From Methanosarcina sp. (lineage in GTDB: Archaea > Halobacteriota > Methanosarcinia > Methanosarcinales > Methanosarcinaceae): a stretch of 21,971 bases of DNA. The DNA lies in contig DUGS01000204.1 of assembly GCA_013331265.1 (NCBI GenBank), positions 5,328 to 27,298 of the forward strand, given 5' to 3'. The position numbers were made by a program, and so were the translations under genes. The notes under the pieces were generated by a model. The model ran no database searches. It worked only from the letters and a program-made list of their open reading frames with translations, and was not told the DNA's origin. Numbering within the stretch: position 1 is the first letter of the stretch; each line of letters begins with the position of its first letter. Shown one piece after another: positions 8,358 to 15,596 of this stretch.

Positions 8358-8787
8358 AAATGATTTACAATGTTCTTCAACGAGTTTTTCTTGAACTAAG
8401 TTATTGAAGCTCTGCTATTGAGCCTCTGTCAGATTTCCGATCTTTTTAAAAAGAAACGACGATTTAGATATTTAACTGAAAGCAAAAAAGGGTGAGGGTT
8501 CTTCACTTTATTCCCAACCTGAAACCCACTTTCTGTACTAAATTTCTCGATTTTCATATATAGACGGCTAAAAACATGCAATTCTCACTGGGTTCTATGA
8601 TGATCATTCATTATTAGGACCTGGTGCAAAAACGTTATCTGGAAAGATGTTGATTTTTCAAAAAATACTGAGGAAAGTGTGTCAAGGATTGAGAATCGAG
8701 GAATTTTAATTCGCCGAAAAAATACCCGCAACGTAAGTAAAAGGACCTGCCCACCATTGGTAATTCTTTAAGAATATTAGTGATATA
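8358..8787. other. 430-bp gap, possible decayed coding DNA
   Basis: No intact gene. On the minus strand at about 8368-8455 there is a protein-like stretch (KKIGNLTEAQ, a TAG, then QSFNNLVQEKLVEEH). Immediately before it, in a second frame, is another (PHPFLLSVKYLNRRF, about 8455-8515). Together they could be a frameshifted remnant, perhaps of a transposase, but identification is not secure. The rest shows nothing I can interpret. Confidence 0.4.
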
Positions 8788-9513
8788 TTAAGCCACTTTT
8801 ATAATTGAAGCATCAGTAGTTGTAAAATCACTGATTATAAGCTCAATATTTTTTCCATCGGATGGAGGAGCCATCAACCAGAAGTTCATTATGACGCTTG
8901 CGGGCTGTTGTGGAACCCCTGAAACATTTGTATAATTATAGTCTGCTATAACATTTCCATTTGCCTCCGTGGAAGTAAATCTTACATACGTGGGTTTCCA
9001 TTCAATTCTATAAATTGTGTTTTCACCACTAATGCTTGATGGGATCAGGTAACCTCGATTATTCCCTTCAATTTTGGAAGGTTGTACAGAATACCAGAGC
9101 TGATTTCCTCTGGTTTCACCCCATCTTGAAGTTTCAATATCTAATTCATGGCAATCGTCTAAATAAGTACAAAGTCCTACCACGCTGTTTTTATCAAAAC
9201 AGTATACAGGTGAAGCTATGGTCCATGTGAAAGTACCATAAAGATATGTATATTGACTATTTAACATCGTACATTTCCATCCGTCGTTATCCCTTACAAT
9301 TGTTAAGTGCAGTCTATTTTGACTATCTATCCATGCACCTGTATTATCCCAGTAATTATTACCAGGATTTGCTTTTCCATCTGTCAAATACCAATCTTGC
9401 CCTTTCCAGTTAAGTACTCCATTTGAAGGGTATGTATTTGCTCCTACCTGAACAACCGAAATTAACACAACCGACAGAGCTAATATACATATTGAATATT
9501 TAGAGAATATCAT
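8788..9513 (-). CDS. Secreted GH16-like glycoside hydrolase / concanavalin-A-like protein
   Basis: Predicted exported protein of 241 residues. Residues 1-25 form a signal peptide (basic start, hydrophobic 8-22, likely cleavage after QVGA). The mature part follows the GH16 beta-jelly-roll pattern: YLYGTFTW, then HELDIE (122-127), which contains ExDxE with E123 as predicted nucleophile and E127 as acid/base, then YRIEWKPTYVRF, and near the end VIMNFWLMAPP. GH16 enzymes cut or rearrange beta-glucans, galactans and related polymers outside the cell; the substrate here is unknown. It may trim or remodel a surface polysaccharide, perhaps one made by the neighbouring glycosyltransferase (inference). 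A TTG 17 codons upstream is also in frame, but the signal peptide and the GGGGGA site before the ATG at 9511-9513 decide the start. Its 5' part is duplicated in tandem upstream. Confidence 0.82.
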   Translation of the reverse strand: MIFSKYSICILALSVVLISVVQVGANTYPSNGVLNWKGQDWYLTDGKANPGNNYWDNTGAWIDSQNRLHLTIVRDNDGWKCTMLNSQYTYLYGTFTWTIASPVYCFDKNSVVGLCTYLDDCHELDIETSRWGETRGNQLWYSVQPSKIEGNNRGYLIPSSISGENTIYRIEWKPTYVRFTSTEANGNVIADYNYTNVSGVPQQPASVIMNFWLMAPPSDGKNIELIISDFTTTDASIIKVA

Positions 9514-9533
9514 ATTTTCCCCCAAAAAAACGA

Positions 9534-9568
9534 TTAGTTGATTTCTCCCCGAACTTTTGCTCAACTAA
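9534..9568 (-). promoter_or_regulatory. Perfect 8-bp inverted repeat in the GH16-like gene leader
   Basis: TTAGTTGA (9534-9541) and TCAACTAA (9561-9568) are perfect inverted partners separated by 19 nt, about 20-55 bp before the ATG. It could be an operator or an RNA hairpin near the ribosome binding site. The duplicated copy upstream keeps the element with one change. Confidence 0.5.
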
Positions 9569-9594
9569 TACTGGTTTTCCAATCTACTGCTAAG

Positions 9595-9795
9595 TACCAA
9601 TCTTGTCCTTACCAGTTAAGTACTCCATGAGAAGGGTATGTATTTGCTCCCGCCTGAACGGCTGAAATTAACACAACCGACAGAGCACATATACATATTT
9701 AATATTTAGATACTGTTACGTTTCCCCCAAAATGATTAGTTGATTTCCCCCCAAACTTTTGCTCAATTAATGCTGGTTTTCAATCTGCTCCCAGT
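9595..9795 (-). pseudogene. Broken tandem copy of the GH16-like gene 5' end
   Basis: This stretch repeats, with scattered changes, the 206 bp at 9389-9594: leader, signal-peptide region and first mature residues of the GH16-like gene. In the matching frame it reads ALSVVLISAVQAGANTYPSHGVLNW, with a stop before it and a stop after the W, and the original ATG is changed so no start remains. It ends where the parent gene continues, so it can encode no enzyme. It is the upstream member of a direct tandem duplication. Confidence 0.85.
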
Positions 9796-9900
9796 AAGTA
9801 TTTCCAGTTGATTATTTCAGAGTGTCTTAAATTTGCTGTAATTTTGATTCGATTTTTTGGTTATATTTGCCGGTTAAATCTTTGATTTGCTTAATTGCCC

Positions 9901-11088
9901 TTAATCCAGAATAATCCAGGTTTCTGTCATTTTGCTCCCTATATCCGGGTCTAGCTGCATGGCTTTCGTATACTGGACTTTAGCCTCGTCAAAACGCCTC
10001 ATTTTTCTCATAAGCAGGCCGTAGTTATAGTGAAGTGGAGGATAGTAAGGGTTCAGGGAAATGGCCTCCTTGTATTCTCCTTCTGCTTCAGAGAAGCGCC
10101 CGATTTCCGAAAGAAGGTTTCCGTAGCTATAGTGTCCCTCAGCACTTTCAGGGTCAAGACTGAGAGCTTTCTTGTATTCTATTTCAGCCTCATACCTCCT
10201 TCCGAAACGGGCAAGGAGGTTGGCATAGTTGGTATGGACCTTTGCATCGGTCTGGTCAATGGCAAGGGCTTCCCGGTACTGTTCTTCAGCTTCCGAGACT
10301 CTCCCTTCCCTTGCAAGAAGGTTTCCGTAGTTGAAAAGTGTCCTCCTGTGTCTGGGGTTAAGGGAAAGAGCTTTCCGGTATTCAATTTCGGCTTCTGAAA
10401 AGCGCTCAAGGAAAGAGAGCAAAACGCCAAAATTGTGGTGGAGGCTTGGGTCTTCAGGGTCAAGCTTCATTGCAAGCCTGTACTCTTTTTCAGCATCCTT
10501 GAATCTTTTAAGTTCAAAAAGCATGTTTGCATACCCGCCTCTGGCAGGGACATAGTCCGGGTTACCAGTAAGAGCAATCAAATAACGGTCTTCTGCTTCC
10601 CTGAAGTACCCATACTCGGTCAGGAGGTAAGCGTACCCGGCATTTGCTTTCACATTTTCGGGCGAGGTCTCAAGTACAGTTTTATACTCACTTTCTGCGT
10701 CCTCAATCCTTCCAAACTCTAAAAGAAGCTCAGCATAAGCACATCTTGCGTCTGAATTCTCGGGGTTTTCTTTCAGGACTTTAAGGTAGCTTGCTTCGGC
10801 TTCATGGAAAAAGCCCAGTACGTGTGCTGCAATACCAAGTGCATAGCAGGACTCTTCACGAAGCTTTCCGGAAGCCTGCATCAAACAGACCTTTGCGAAA
10901 ACATATTCTTCCATATGCATTTTTTGCTTCCTGCATGCACCTGACAGGTTAAGCAAGAGTTCTGGGGGAAATGATTTTTCTTTTGATTTTTCCAGAGCAA
11001 AATCGGCTGCATAGGATAGGTTGTTCTGGTCAGATCCGATTATTCCAATTACTTCGTACACAAAGTCGTCGATAACATCAAAGTCCAT
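9901..11088 (-). CDS. TPR repeat protein (paralogue 2)
   Basis: Protein of 395 residues with an N-terminal helical region (about 1-95, starting MDFDVIDDFVYEVIGII) and eight or more 34-residue tetratricopeptide repeats (units such as YGNLLAREGRVSEAEEQYREAL, abbreviated here as YGNLL...EAE..YREAL). The architecture and N-terminus match the TPR gene at 3.7-4.7 kb: both share KMxxEEY/KYV, then SGKLREE/SGKMRED and the ENPEN junction. The two are therefore paralogues. Likely a cytosolic protein-binding scaffold with unknown partner. GAGGTG lies 8 bp before the ATG. Transcribed alone, with long AT-rich DNA upstream. One repeat has a Gln in place of the usual Pro (IDQTD). Confidence 0.88.
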   Translation of the reverse strand: MDFDVIDDFVYEVIGIIGSDQNNLSYAADFALEKSKEKSFPPELLLNLSGACRKQKMHMEEYVFAKVCLMQASGKLREESCYALGIAAHVLGFFHEAEASYLKVLKENPENSDARCAYAELLLEFGRIEDAESEYKTVLETSPENVKANAGYAYLLTEYGYFREAEDRYLIALTGNPDYVPARGGYANMLFELKRFKDAEKEYRLAMKLDPEDPSLHHNFGVLLSFLERFSEAEIEYRKALSLNPRHRRTLFNYGNLLAREGRVSEAEEQYREALAIDQTDAKVHTNYANLLARFGRRYEAEIEYKKALSLDPESAEGHYSYGNLLSEIGRFSEAEGEYKEAISLNPYYPPLHYNYGLLMRKMRRFDEAKVQYTKAMQLDPDIGSKMTETWIILD

Positions 11089-11752
11089 ACTTCCGGCACC
11101 TCAGAAGAGTAGTGTTCTAAATAGGGGGGAGTTGTCAGTGTAACATCCAGAGTATAGTTTTACATTTAGTTGAATATATTAGTGAGTGAATAGTCAGTAT
11201 AACTATCCGACATAATATTAGTGTTTGAATAGTGCATAAGAGAACCAGTATAATATTACAATTATCATATAACATTCTATCCCTTTATAACGTAAAATAA
11301 AAGAGTAATTGGATTGAGCGACACTGGTTTTCTAAATAAATATATTCTGCCTGATAATAATCAAGCAATGTAAGACAGGAGTAATGATAAAAATATACTA
11401 TTATTTATAAAAACATAAAAAATGACACAACAAGCTAGAAGGAAAAAGAGAAAACTAAATAACTAAAAATACGAATGGAAAGGAAAAGCATATCGAATGA
11501 TAGTAGCCTCAAGAGATGGAATGAATTAAAAAATTTCTAATAGGGCATAAACTGGACATTGGAATATAACCAGTCGTATTAAGTAAAAGATGATAGCCAT
11601 TTTAGATTAGCTGGTAAAAAGCAATCTGTCATTTCAAAAATTAAGATCATTTTTAAAAGAGAGCCTGAGAAGAAAGGGAATAAGATAATAATCGATGAAA
11701 ATTAAAGGAGATTGGACGATGAAACACCGGATTTAGCTGGTTTTCCTATTTT
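11089..11752. other. AT-rich gap upstream of TPR gene 2
   Basis: No gene is supported. A 19-bp direct repeat with two mismatches (ATATTAGTG..TGAATAGT) occurs at 11176-11194 and 11215-11233, in the presumed promoter side of TPR gene 2. The remainder is A-rich on the plus strand with stops in all frames. Confidence 0.5.
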
Positions 11753-12090
11753 TTAGATAATGATTCCGAGCTTTTCCTGTAGCCCGGTGACAATCCTATG
11801 AACTTCCTGCGCTGGCTCCAATTTGCATCTCAGGAACAAATCCTGTATAACCTGGGAACCCTTTGAAGGCCCAGGGTTAAAGCTTCCAAACAGTATCCCA
11901 GGTGCCGCACCAACCTCGATTCCGGCAGGCATCCATCTTCCCGAATGAAGTTCTTTTTTCCGGCATTTACTTCCATTTTGCACTTCTCATAAGCTTCTTC
12001 AATTGCCGCATTTTTCTCGCTTTTTTCCTCTTAGTTGACGGACCTTCAGGCAAGCTGGCAGAGATGCTTATATTTTTCCTGCGATTGAAA
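11753..12090 (-). pseudogene. Frameshifted remnant of an unrecognised gene
   Basis: Three consecutive minus-strand segments in different frames read like one protein. First comes ISISASLPEGPSTK (about 12045-12090). Next is EEKSEKNAAIEEAYEKCK through FIREDGCLP (about 11937-12030). Last is AGIEVGAAPGILFGSFNPG running to KLGIII and a TAA at 11753. Joining them needs two frame changes. No usable start is seen. I do not recognise the family. It could also be chance coding-like sequence, but the last 60-70 codons are quite protein-like. Confidence 0.35.
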
Positions 12091-12287
12091 AACTATTTTG
12101 GAGTTGAGGGTTCTCAGGCCATTGAGATGTCTCCGTACCAATCATAATAAATTTATATATAATGTTTCGAAAAATCAATATACCAGAACTATACTCTCTT
12201 ATTGCCTGAGAACTTAAGATGAATTGTTTGTACTGGTAAAACAACAGATACCTGCAAATCATTTAATTATTCCTGGAACTGACCACC

Positions 12288-12692
12288 ATGTTTCTTAAAC
12301 TCTTTTCCCTATTCCTGATTATTCCCCTTATTGAGATTTATCTCCTGATCAAGATAGGGGGCATAATCGGAGCTTTTTACACCATACTTATTATTTTGAT
12401 TACTGCGAGCCTTGGTGCTTACCTGACAAAAAGCCAGGGCTTTCGGGTGCTCCACCAGATCCAGGACGCAACCCGACAGGGGTATATGCCTGGAAACGAA
12501 CTTCTTCACGGGCTCTTTGTATTAATAGGAGGTTTTGCCCTCCTCACTCCCGGATTTCTTTCCGACACCATAGGTTTTTCCATGCTTATTCCTCAAATTC
12601 GAGAGATCTATGTGAGGATAGCAAAAGAAATTATAAGGAAAAAGATACAGCAGGGCAACTTCCAGATGAGGATGTATACGGATTTCAGGTGA
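12288..12692 (+). CDS. fxsA: FxsA family membrane protein
   Basis: Integral membrane protein of 134 residues. It begins with two hydrophobic helices (about 4-21 and 24-47, LFLIIPLIEIYLLIKIGG then ITASLGAYLTKSQGF), followed by a central helix (about 74-95, GLFVLIGGFALLTPGFLSDTIG) and a basic amphipathic tail. The pattern PLIEIYLLI, GxxLxKxQG and LTPGFLSDxxG is diagnostic of the FxsA family, named for the E. coli protein whose overexpression relieves F-plasmid exclusion of phage T7. Its native role is unknown. The ATG is chosen as the first codon before the first helix; no clear ribosome binding site is present. It converges with lrgB across a hairpin. Confidence 0.9.
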   Translation: MFLKLFSLFLIIPLIEIYLLIKIGGIIGAFYTILIILITASLGAYLTKSQGFRVLHQIQDATRQGYMPGNELLHGLFVLIGGFALLTPGFLSDTIGFSMLIPQIREIYVRIAKEIIRKKIQQGNFQMRMYTDFR

Positions 12693-12730
12693 CCCATACC
12701 ATCGAAGCAGCAGAAAAAACTTTCATGGAT

Positions 12731-12766
12731 GCAAAAAAGACAGAATTAGCAAAAAAGACAGAGTTA
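12731..12766. repeat. 18-bp tandem duplication after fxsA
   Basis: GCAAAAAAGACAGAATTA (12731-12748) is followed directly by GCAAAAAAGACAGAGTTA (12749-12766), one mismatch. The second copy supplies the left arm of the hairpin just downstream. Confidence 0.9.
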
Positions 12767-12780
12767 ATTTCTGTCTTATT
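12751..12780. terminator. Hairpin between convergent fxsA and lrgB
   Basis: AAGACAGA (12755-12762) and TCTGTCTT (12770-12777) form a perfect 8-bp stem with a 7-nt loop. An A-run precedes it on the plus strand, which becomes a U-run after the stem for the lrgB transcript. Its position between two converging genes suits a bidirectional terminator. Confidence 0.5.
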
Positions 12781-12831
12781 ACCACTTATTTTCACTTAAA
12801 TTTGTTTTCACGCTTTTACTTAGAACATGGT

Positions 12832-13545
12832 TCAAAGAATGTAAATCAGCAGAGGTGCCAGAAAAACCGTAATAAGGCCGGCAATTCCGATTGCAAGTCC
12901 ACTCATCGCCCCTTCGGTTTCCCCGAGTTCCATTGCCCTCGTTGTCCCGAGAGCATGGGCAGCTGTACCGATTGAAATACCTACTGCAACCCTGTCATTA
13001 ATGCGGAAGCAGCGGCATATAAATGGCCCTATAACAGCACCCAGGATTCCTGTTACTATGATTGCAGCCACTGTTATTGCAGGCAGGCCTCCTATCTGTT
13101 TTGAAATCTCTATTCCTATGGGTGTGGTTACGGATTTAGGGACGAGAGAATTGGTAATGACTTCATCAAGCCCGAAAAAGCTGGAGAAGATAAGTATGCT
13201 TGAGATGCCAGCAATGCAGCCTGCACTAATTCCTGAAATTATGGGGAGTGCATCGCTTTTCAGGAGCTGGATTTTTTTGTAGAGAGGCACGGCAAGGACA
13301 ACGGTTGCAGGTCCGAGGAAGAAGGAAATGTAGTCTCCTCCCACGTTATAAGTCTCAAAATCTATCCTGAAACAATGAAGGAAAAGAATTACAAGTACAA
13401 AGCCCACAAGAAGAGGATTGAAGACAGAAGAACGGGTCTTCTTATAGAGCAGAGTACCTATCTGAAAAGCAACTAAAGAAATAAGAATTCCAAAAACCGG
13501 TGTATTGAGAAACTCATTCAAAAAACTAGCCTGCACTTCATTCAC
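12832..13545 (-). CDS. lrgB: LrgB / CidB family membrane protein
   Basis: Integral membrane protein of 237 residues with about seven hydrophobic helices. Family landmarks are present: FLGPATVVLAVPLYKK, SLVPKSVTTPIGIEIS, and AAHALGTTRAMELGETEGAMSGLA near the C-terminus. LrgB with LrgA belongs to the holin-like CidAB/LrgAB group linked in bacteria to murein hydrolase control, and in some organisms to glycolate or pyruvate transport. Murein control is unlikely in an archaeon without murein, so a transport role is the better guess (inference). The listed GTG start has no upstream site; a GTG three codons later (13534-13536) is preceded by AGGTGA and may be the true start. It lies 30 bp after lrgA and is probably co-transcribed. 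Confidence 0.92.
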   Translation of the reverse strand: MNEVQASFLNEFLNTPVFGILISLVAFQIGTLLYKKTRSSVFNPLLVGFVLVILFLHCFRIDFETYNVGGDYISFFLGPATVVLAVPLYKKIQLLKSDALPIISGISAGCIAGISSILIFSSFFGLDEVITNSLVPKSVTTPIGIEISKQIGGLPAITVAAIIVTGILGAVIGPFICRCFRINDRVAVGISIGTAAHALGTTRAMELGETEGAMSGLAIGIAGLITVFLAPLLIYIL

Positions 13546-13575
13546 CTATTTAATTTTTCATTCGTATGACTGTAT

Positions 13576-13998
13576 TCATTCGTGTGCCTGTGCTTTTTTA
13601 GCATTTTTCCCGGCTATAACCTTCTCTTTCCCTGAAACAGCCGTCTTCATCGCCTTTCTTTGGAGGAACTTTTTGACAAATTCTACGGTCAGCCCGGTAA
13701 CACCCAGAATTATCACTGTTGAGAGAATGGAAACACCGATGACAGCAGTCAATTTTCCTTCAAGCGAAGCAAAGCAGGTTATAAGGCTGACACCTGCGGG
13801 AAGGAAGAAAAAAGCCAGGTTATCGAGCAGAAAATCACTTATCCGGTCTATCATTTCTAGCTTAATTACGCCTGTATACAGGCCGAAAAAAAGGATTAAC
13901 ATACCCAGGATATTGCCCGGGACAGGCAATCCAAAGGCTTTCTGAAGCAGCTCGCCCAGAAAATATATGCTAAGAATAATCGTAAATTGTTTTAACAA
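13576..13998 (-). CDS. lrgA: LrgA / CidA family membrane protein
   Basis: Membrane protein of 140 residues with four predicted helices and a basic C-terminal tail. It carries the LrgA/CidA signature LLQKAFGLPVPGNILGML (about 17-34), then LDNLAFFFLPAGVSL (58-72). It is expected to work with the LrgB product encoded next. The tail (about 108-140) is unusually rich in Lys and Ala. The start is TTG, preceded by AGGAGG at 11 bp; no ATG or GTG fits better. A TATA-like TATTTATAA sits about 50 bp upstream, consistent with a short leader. Confidence 0.9.
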   Translation of the reverse strand: MLKQFTIILSIYFLGELLQKAFGLPVPGNILGMLILFFGLYTGVIKLEMIDRISDFLLDNLAFFFLPAGVSLITCFASLEGKLTAVIGVSILSTVIILGVTGLTVEFVKKFLQRKAMKTAVSGKEKVIAGKNAKKAQAHE

Positions 13999-14043
13999 GA
14001 TCTTATTTTCCTCCTGTTGACTGGACCGGACTAAGAAATCGGG

Positions 14044-14052
14044 TTATAAATA
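14044..14052 (-). promoter_or_regulatory. TATA-box candidate for lrgAB
   Basis: TATTTATAA on the minus strand, about 46 bp before the lrgA start. A start site 25 bp downstream leaves a short leader that contains the AGGAGG site. Confidence 0.45.
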
Positions 14053-14213
14053 CCTTTTCCATGTTATGAAATTGTTTGTAGTGTTACTTAAACAGTCAGC
14101 ACATCCCGAATAGTATATCCAGGATATTACTAATCTCAGGACACAAACTGGAAGTTTTTAACGGGCACACAATAAATTCATATCGGGCAAGCTCCTATTT
14201 TCTCTTGGGGGTT

Positions 14214-15422
14214 ATGATGAGAGAAATTATGATGGGAGAAAAGCGCTTAGTATACATGGACCATGCAGCCACCACTTTCATAAAACCGGAAGTGGTTGAA
14301 ACTATGCTGCCTTTTTTGAAAGAACATTTCGGAAATCCCTCTTCCCTGTATTCAATAGGCAGGGAAGCTAAAGAAGCTGTGGAAGCAGCAAGGGAAAAGC
14401 TTGCAAAGGCTCTTGGAGCCAAACCGGAAGAAATTTACTTTACTTCAGGAGGGACCGAGTCTGACAACTGGGCCGTCAAGGGAACTGCTTTTGCCAGGAA
14501 AAAGAAAGGAAAGCATATTATCACCACGCCAATCGAACACCATGCCGTGCTTTATCCCTGCGAATACCTGGAAACGCAGGGCTTTGATGTAACCTATCTG
14601 CCTGTAAACCGATACGGGCTTGTAGACCCTGCGGAGCTGGAAGCTGCAATAAGGGAAGATACCATTCTTATATCGGTCATGTACGCCAACAACGAAATCG
14701 GGACTATAGAACCAATATTAGAGATCGGGCAGGTTGCAAGAGAACATGCAATTCCTTTTCATACCGATGCCGTGCAGGTAATAGGGAAGGTACCTCTTGA
14801 CATGCAGGGAAAACATAAGGATGTGGACATGCTCTCTCTTTCTTCGCATAAATTCTATGGGCCAAAAGGGGTCGGGGCCCTTTACATCAGAGAAGGGACA
14901 GAAATTGACAATTACATGCACGGAGGCGCGCAGGAGAGAGGGAAACGCGCAGGGACAGAGAATGTCGCGGGGGTCGTGGGCATGGGAAAAGCAATAGAAC
15001 TTGCAACTGCAAACGTCGAGGGACATAACGAAAAGATAAGGAAAATGAGAGACCGCCTCATGGCCGGAATCCTTGAAATTCCTTACTGCAGGCTCAACGG
15101 GCATCCGGAAAAACGACTTCCTGATAACCTGAACTTCAGCTTTGAGCATATCGAAGGAGAGTCCCTGCTGCTCATGCTCGACCAGATGGGGATCTGCTGC
15201 TCAACAGGCAGTGCCTGTTCTTCGGGTTCTCCTGAACCTTCTCACGTGCTCAGGGCAATAGGAGTGCCGCCAAAAACCGCCCAGGGCTCTCTGCGCCTGA
15301 CCCTTGGAGATGCAAATACCGAAGAAGATATTGATTATGTACTCGAGGTGCTGCCTGAGGCAGTTGGAAAATTGAGGGCTATATCTCCATTCTACAAACC
15401 GGAAAGTGCATGTGAAAATTGA
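14214..15422 (+). CDS. iscS: Cysteine desulfurase (NifS/IscS type)
   Basis: PLP enzyme that takes sulfur from L-cysteine, giving alanine and an enzyme persulfide for iron-sulfur cluster assembly. Motifs: VYMDHAATT near the start, FTSGGTESDN, IEHHAVL, HTDAVQ, SSHKFYGPKG with the PLP lysine (213 from the chosen start), RAGTENV, and CCSTGSACSSGS with the persulfide cysteine at 335. Length, about 402 residues, is normal. The open frame begins at a TTG three codons earlier. GGGGG lies directly before two adjacent ATGs at 14214 and 14217, so the start is in that area, with a further ATG pair possible at 14229. The next gene is an IscU-like scaffold, fitting an iscSU pair. Most methanogens lack IscS, whereas Methanosarcina species carry it. 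Confidence 0.93.
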   Translation: MMREIMMGEKRLVYMDHAATTFIKPEVVETMLPFLKEHFGNPSSLYSIGREAKEAVEAAREKLAKALGAKPEEIYFTSGGTESDNWAVKGTAFARKKKGKHIITTPIEHHAVLYPCEYLETQGFDVTYLPVNRYGLVDPAELEAAIREDTILISVMYANNEIGTIEPILEIGQVAREHAIPFHTDAVQVIGKVPLDMQGKHKDVDMLSLSSHKFYGPKGVGALYIREGTEIDNYMHGGAQERGKRAGTENVAGVVGMGKAIELATANVEGHNEKIRKMRDRLMAGILEIPYCRLNGHPEKRLPDNLNFSFEHIEGESLLLMLDQMGICCSTGSACSSGSPEPSHVLRAIGVPPKTAQGSLRLTLGDANTEEDIDYVLEVLPEAVGKLRAISPFYKPESACEN

Positions 15423-15596
15423 ATAAAGACACAGGTAAGCATCTTAGAAGAAGCAGGTCAGTATCTTAAAAACAGGGAGAGGGCCTGGAGTAGATTAGCC
15501 TGGAGTAGATTATCCTTGAGTAGATTAGAGCAAATGAAAGCCGAGAATCCCGAGGAATATATAGCAATCCAGGAAGCGGGGGAGTTTTGTGTATAA
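15423..15596 (+). other. Small open frame between iscS and iscU
   Basis: Directly after the iscS TGA, in the same frame, the sequence stays open for 57 codons to a TAA that overlaps the iscU start. It reads VSILEEAGQYLKNRERAWSRL, then two more five-residue WSRL/SLSRL units, then EQMKAENPEEYIAIQEAGEF. The composition is very protein-like, yet there is no good initiation codon at the 5' end; an internal ATG at 15534 would give only 20 residues. It may be a decayed small gene, a former C-terminal extension, or a peptide with an unusual start. TGA is not the pyrrolysine codon (TAG), so that does not explain it. Confidence 0.4.
15484..15528. repeat. Three tandem 15-bp units between iscS and iscU
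   Basis: CCTGGAGTAGATTAG (15484-15498), CCTGGAGTAGATTAT (15499-15513) and CCTTGAGTAGATTAG (15514-15528). The unit is a multiple of three and keeps the surrounding open frame intact, encoding (A/S)(W/L)SRL three times. Confidence 0.95.

Larger units (their letters stand above)
9389..9795. repeat. Direct tandem repeat of about 206 bp
   Basis: Copy A (9389-9594) lies in the intact gene's start and leader; copy B (about 9595-9795) directly adjoins it. Shared landmarks in both are CAGTTAAGTACTCCAT, AAATTAACACAACCGACAG and the GATTAGTTGATTTC region. The copies have diverged by many substitutions and small indels, so the event is not recent. Confidence 0.88.

Noticed and set aside
14718..15149. Minus-strand open frame of 143 codons inside iscS
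   Set aside because: Antisense shadow of the desulfurase, whose motifs are unambiguous.
15420..15422. Pyrrolysine readthrough at the iscS stop
   Set aside because: The stop is TGA; pyrrolysine in Methanosarcina is inserted at TAG.
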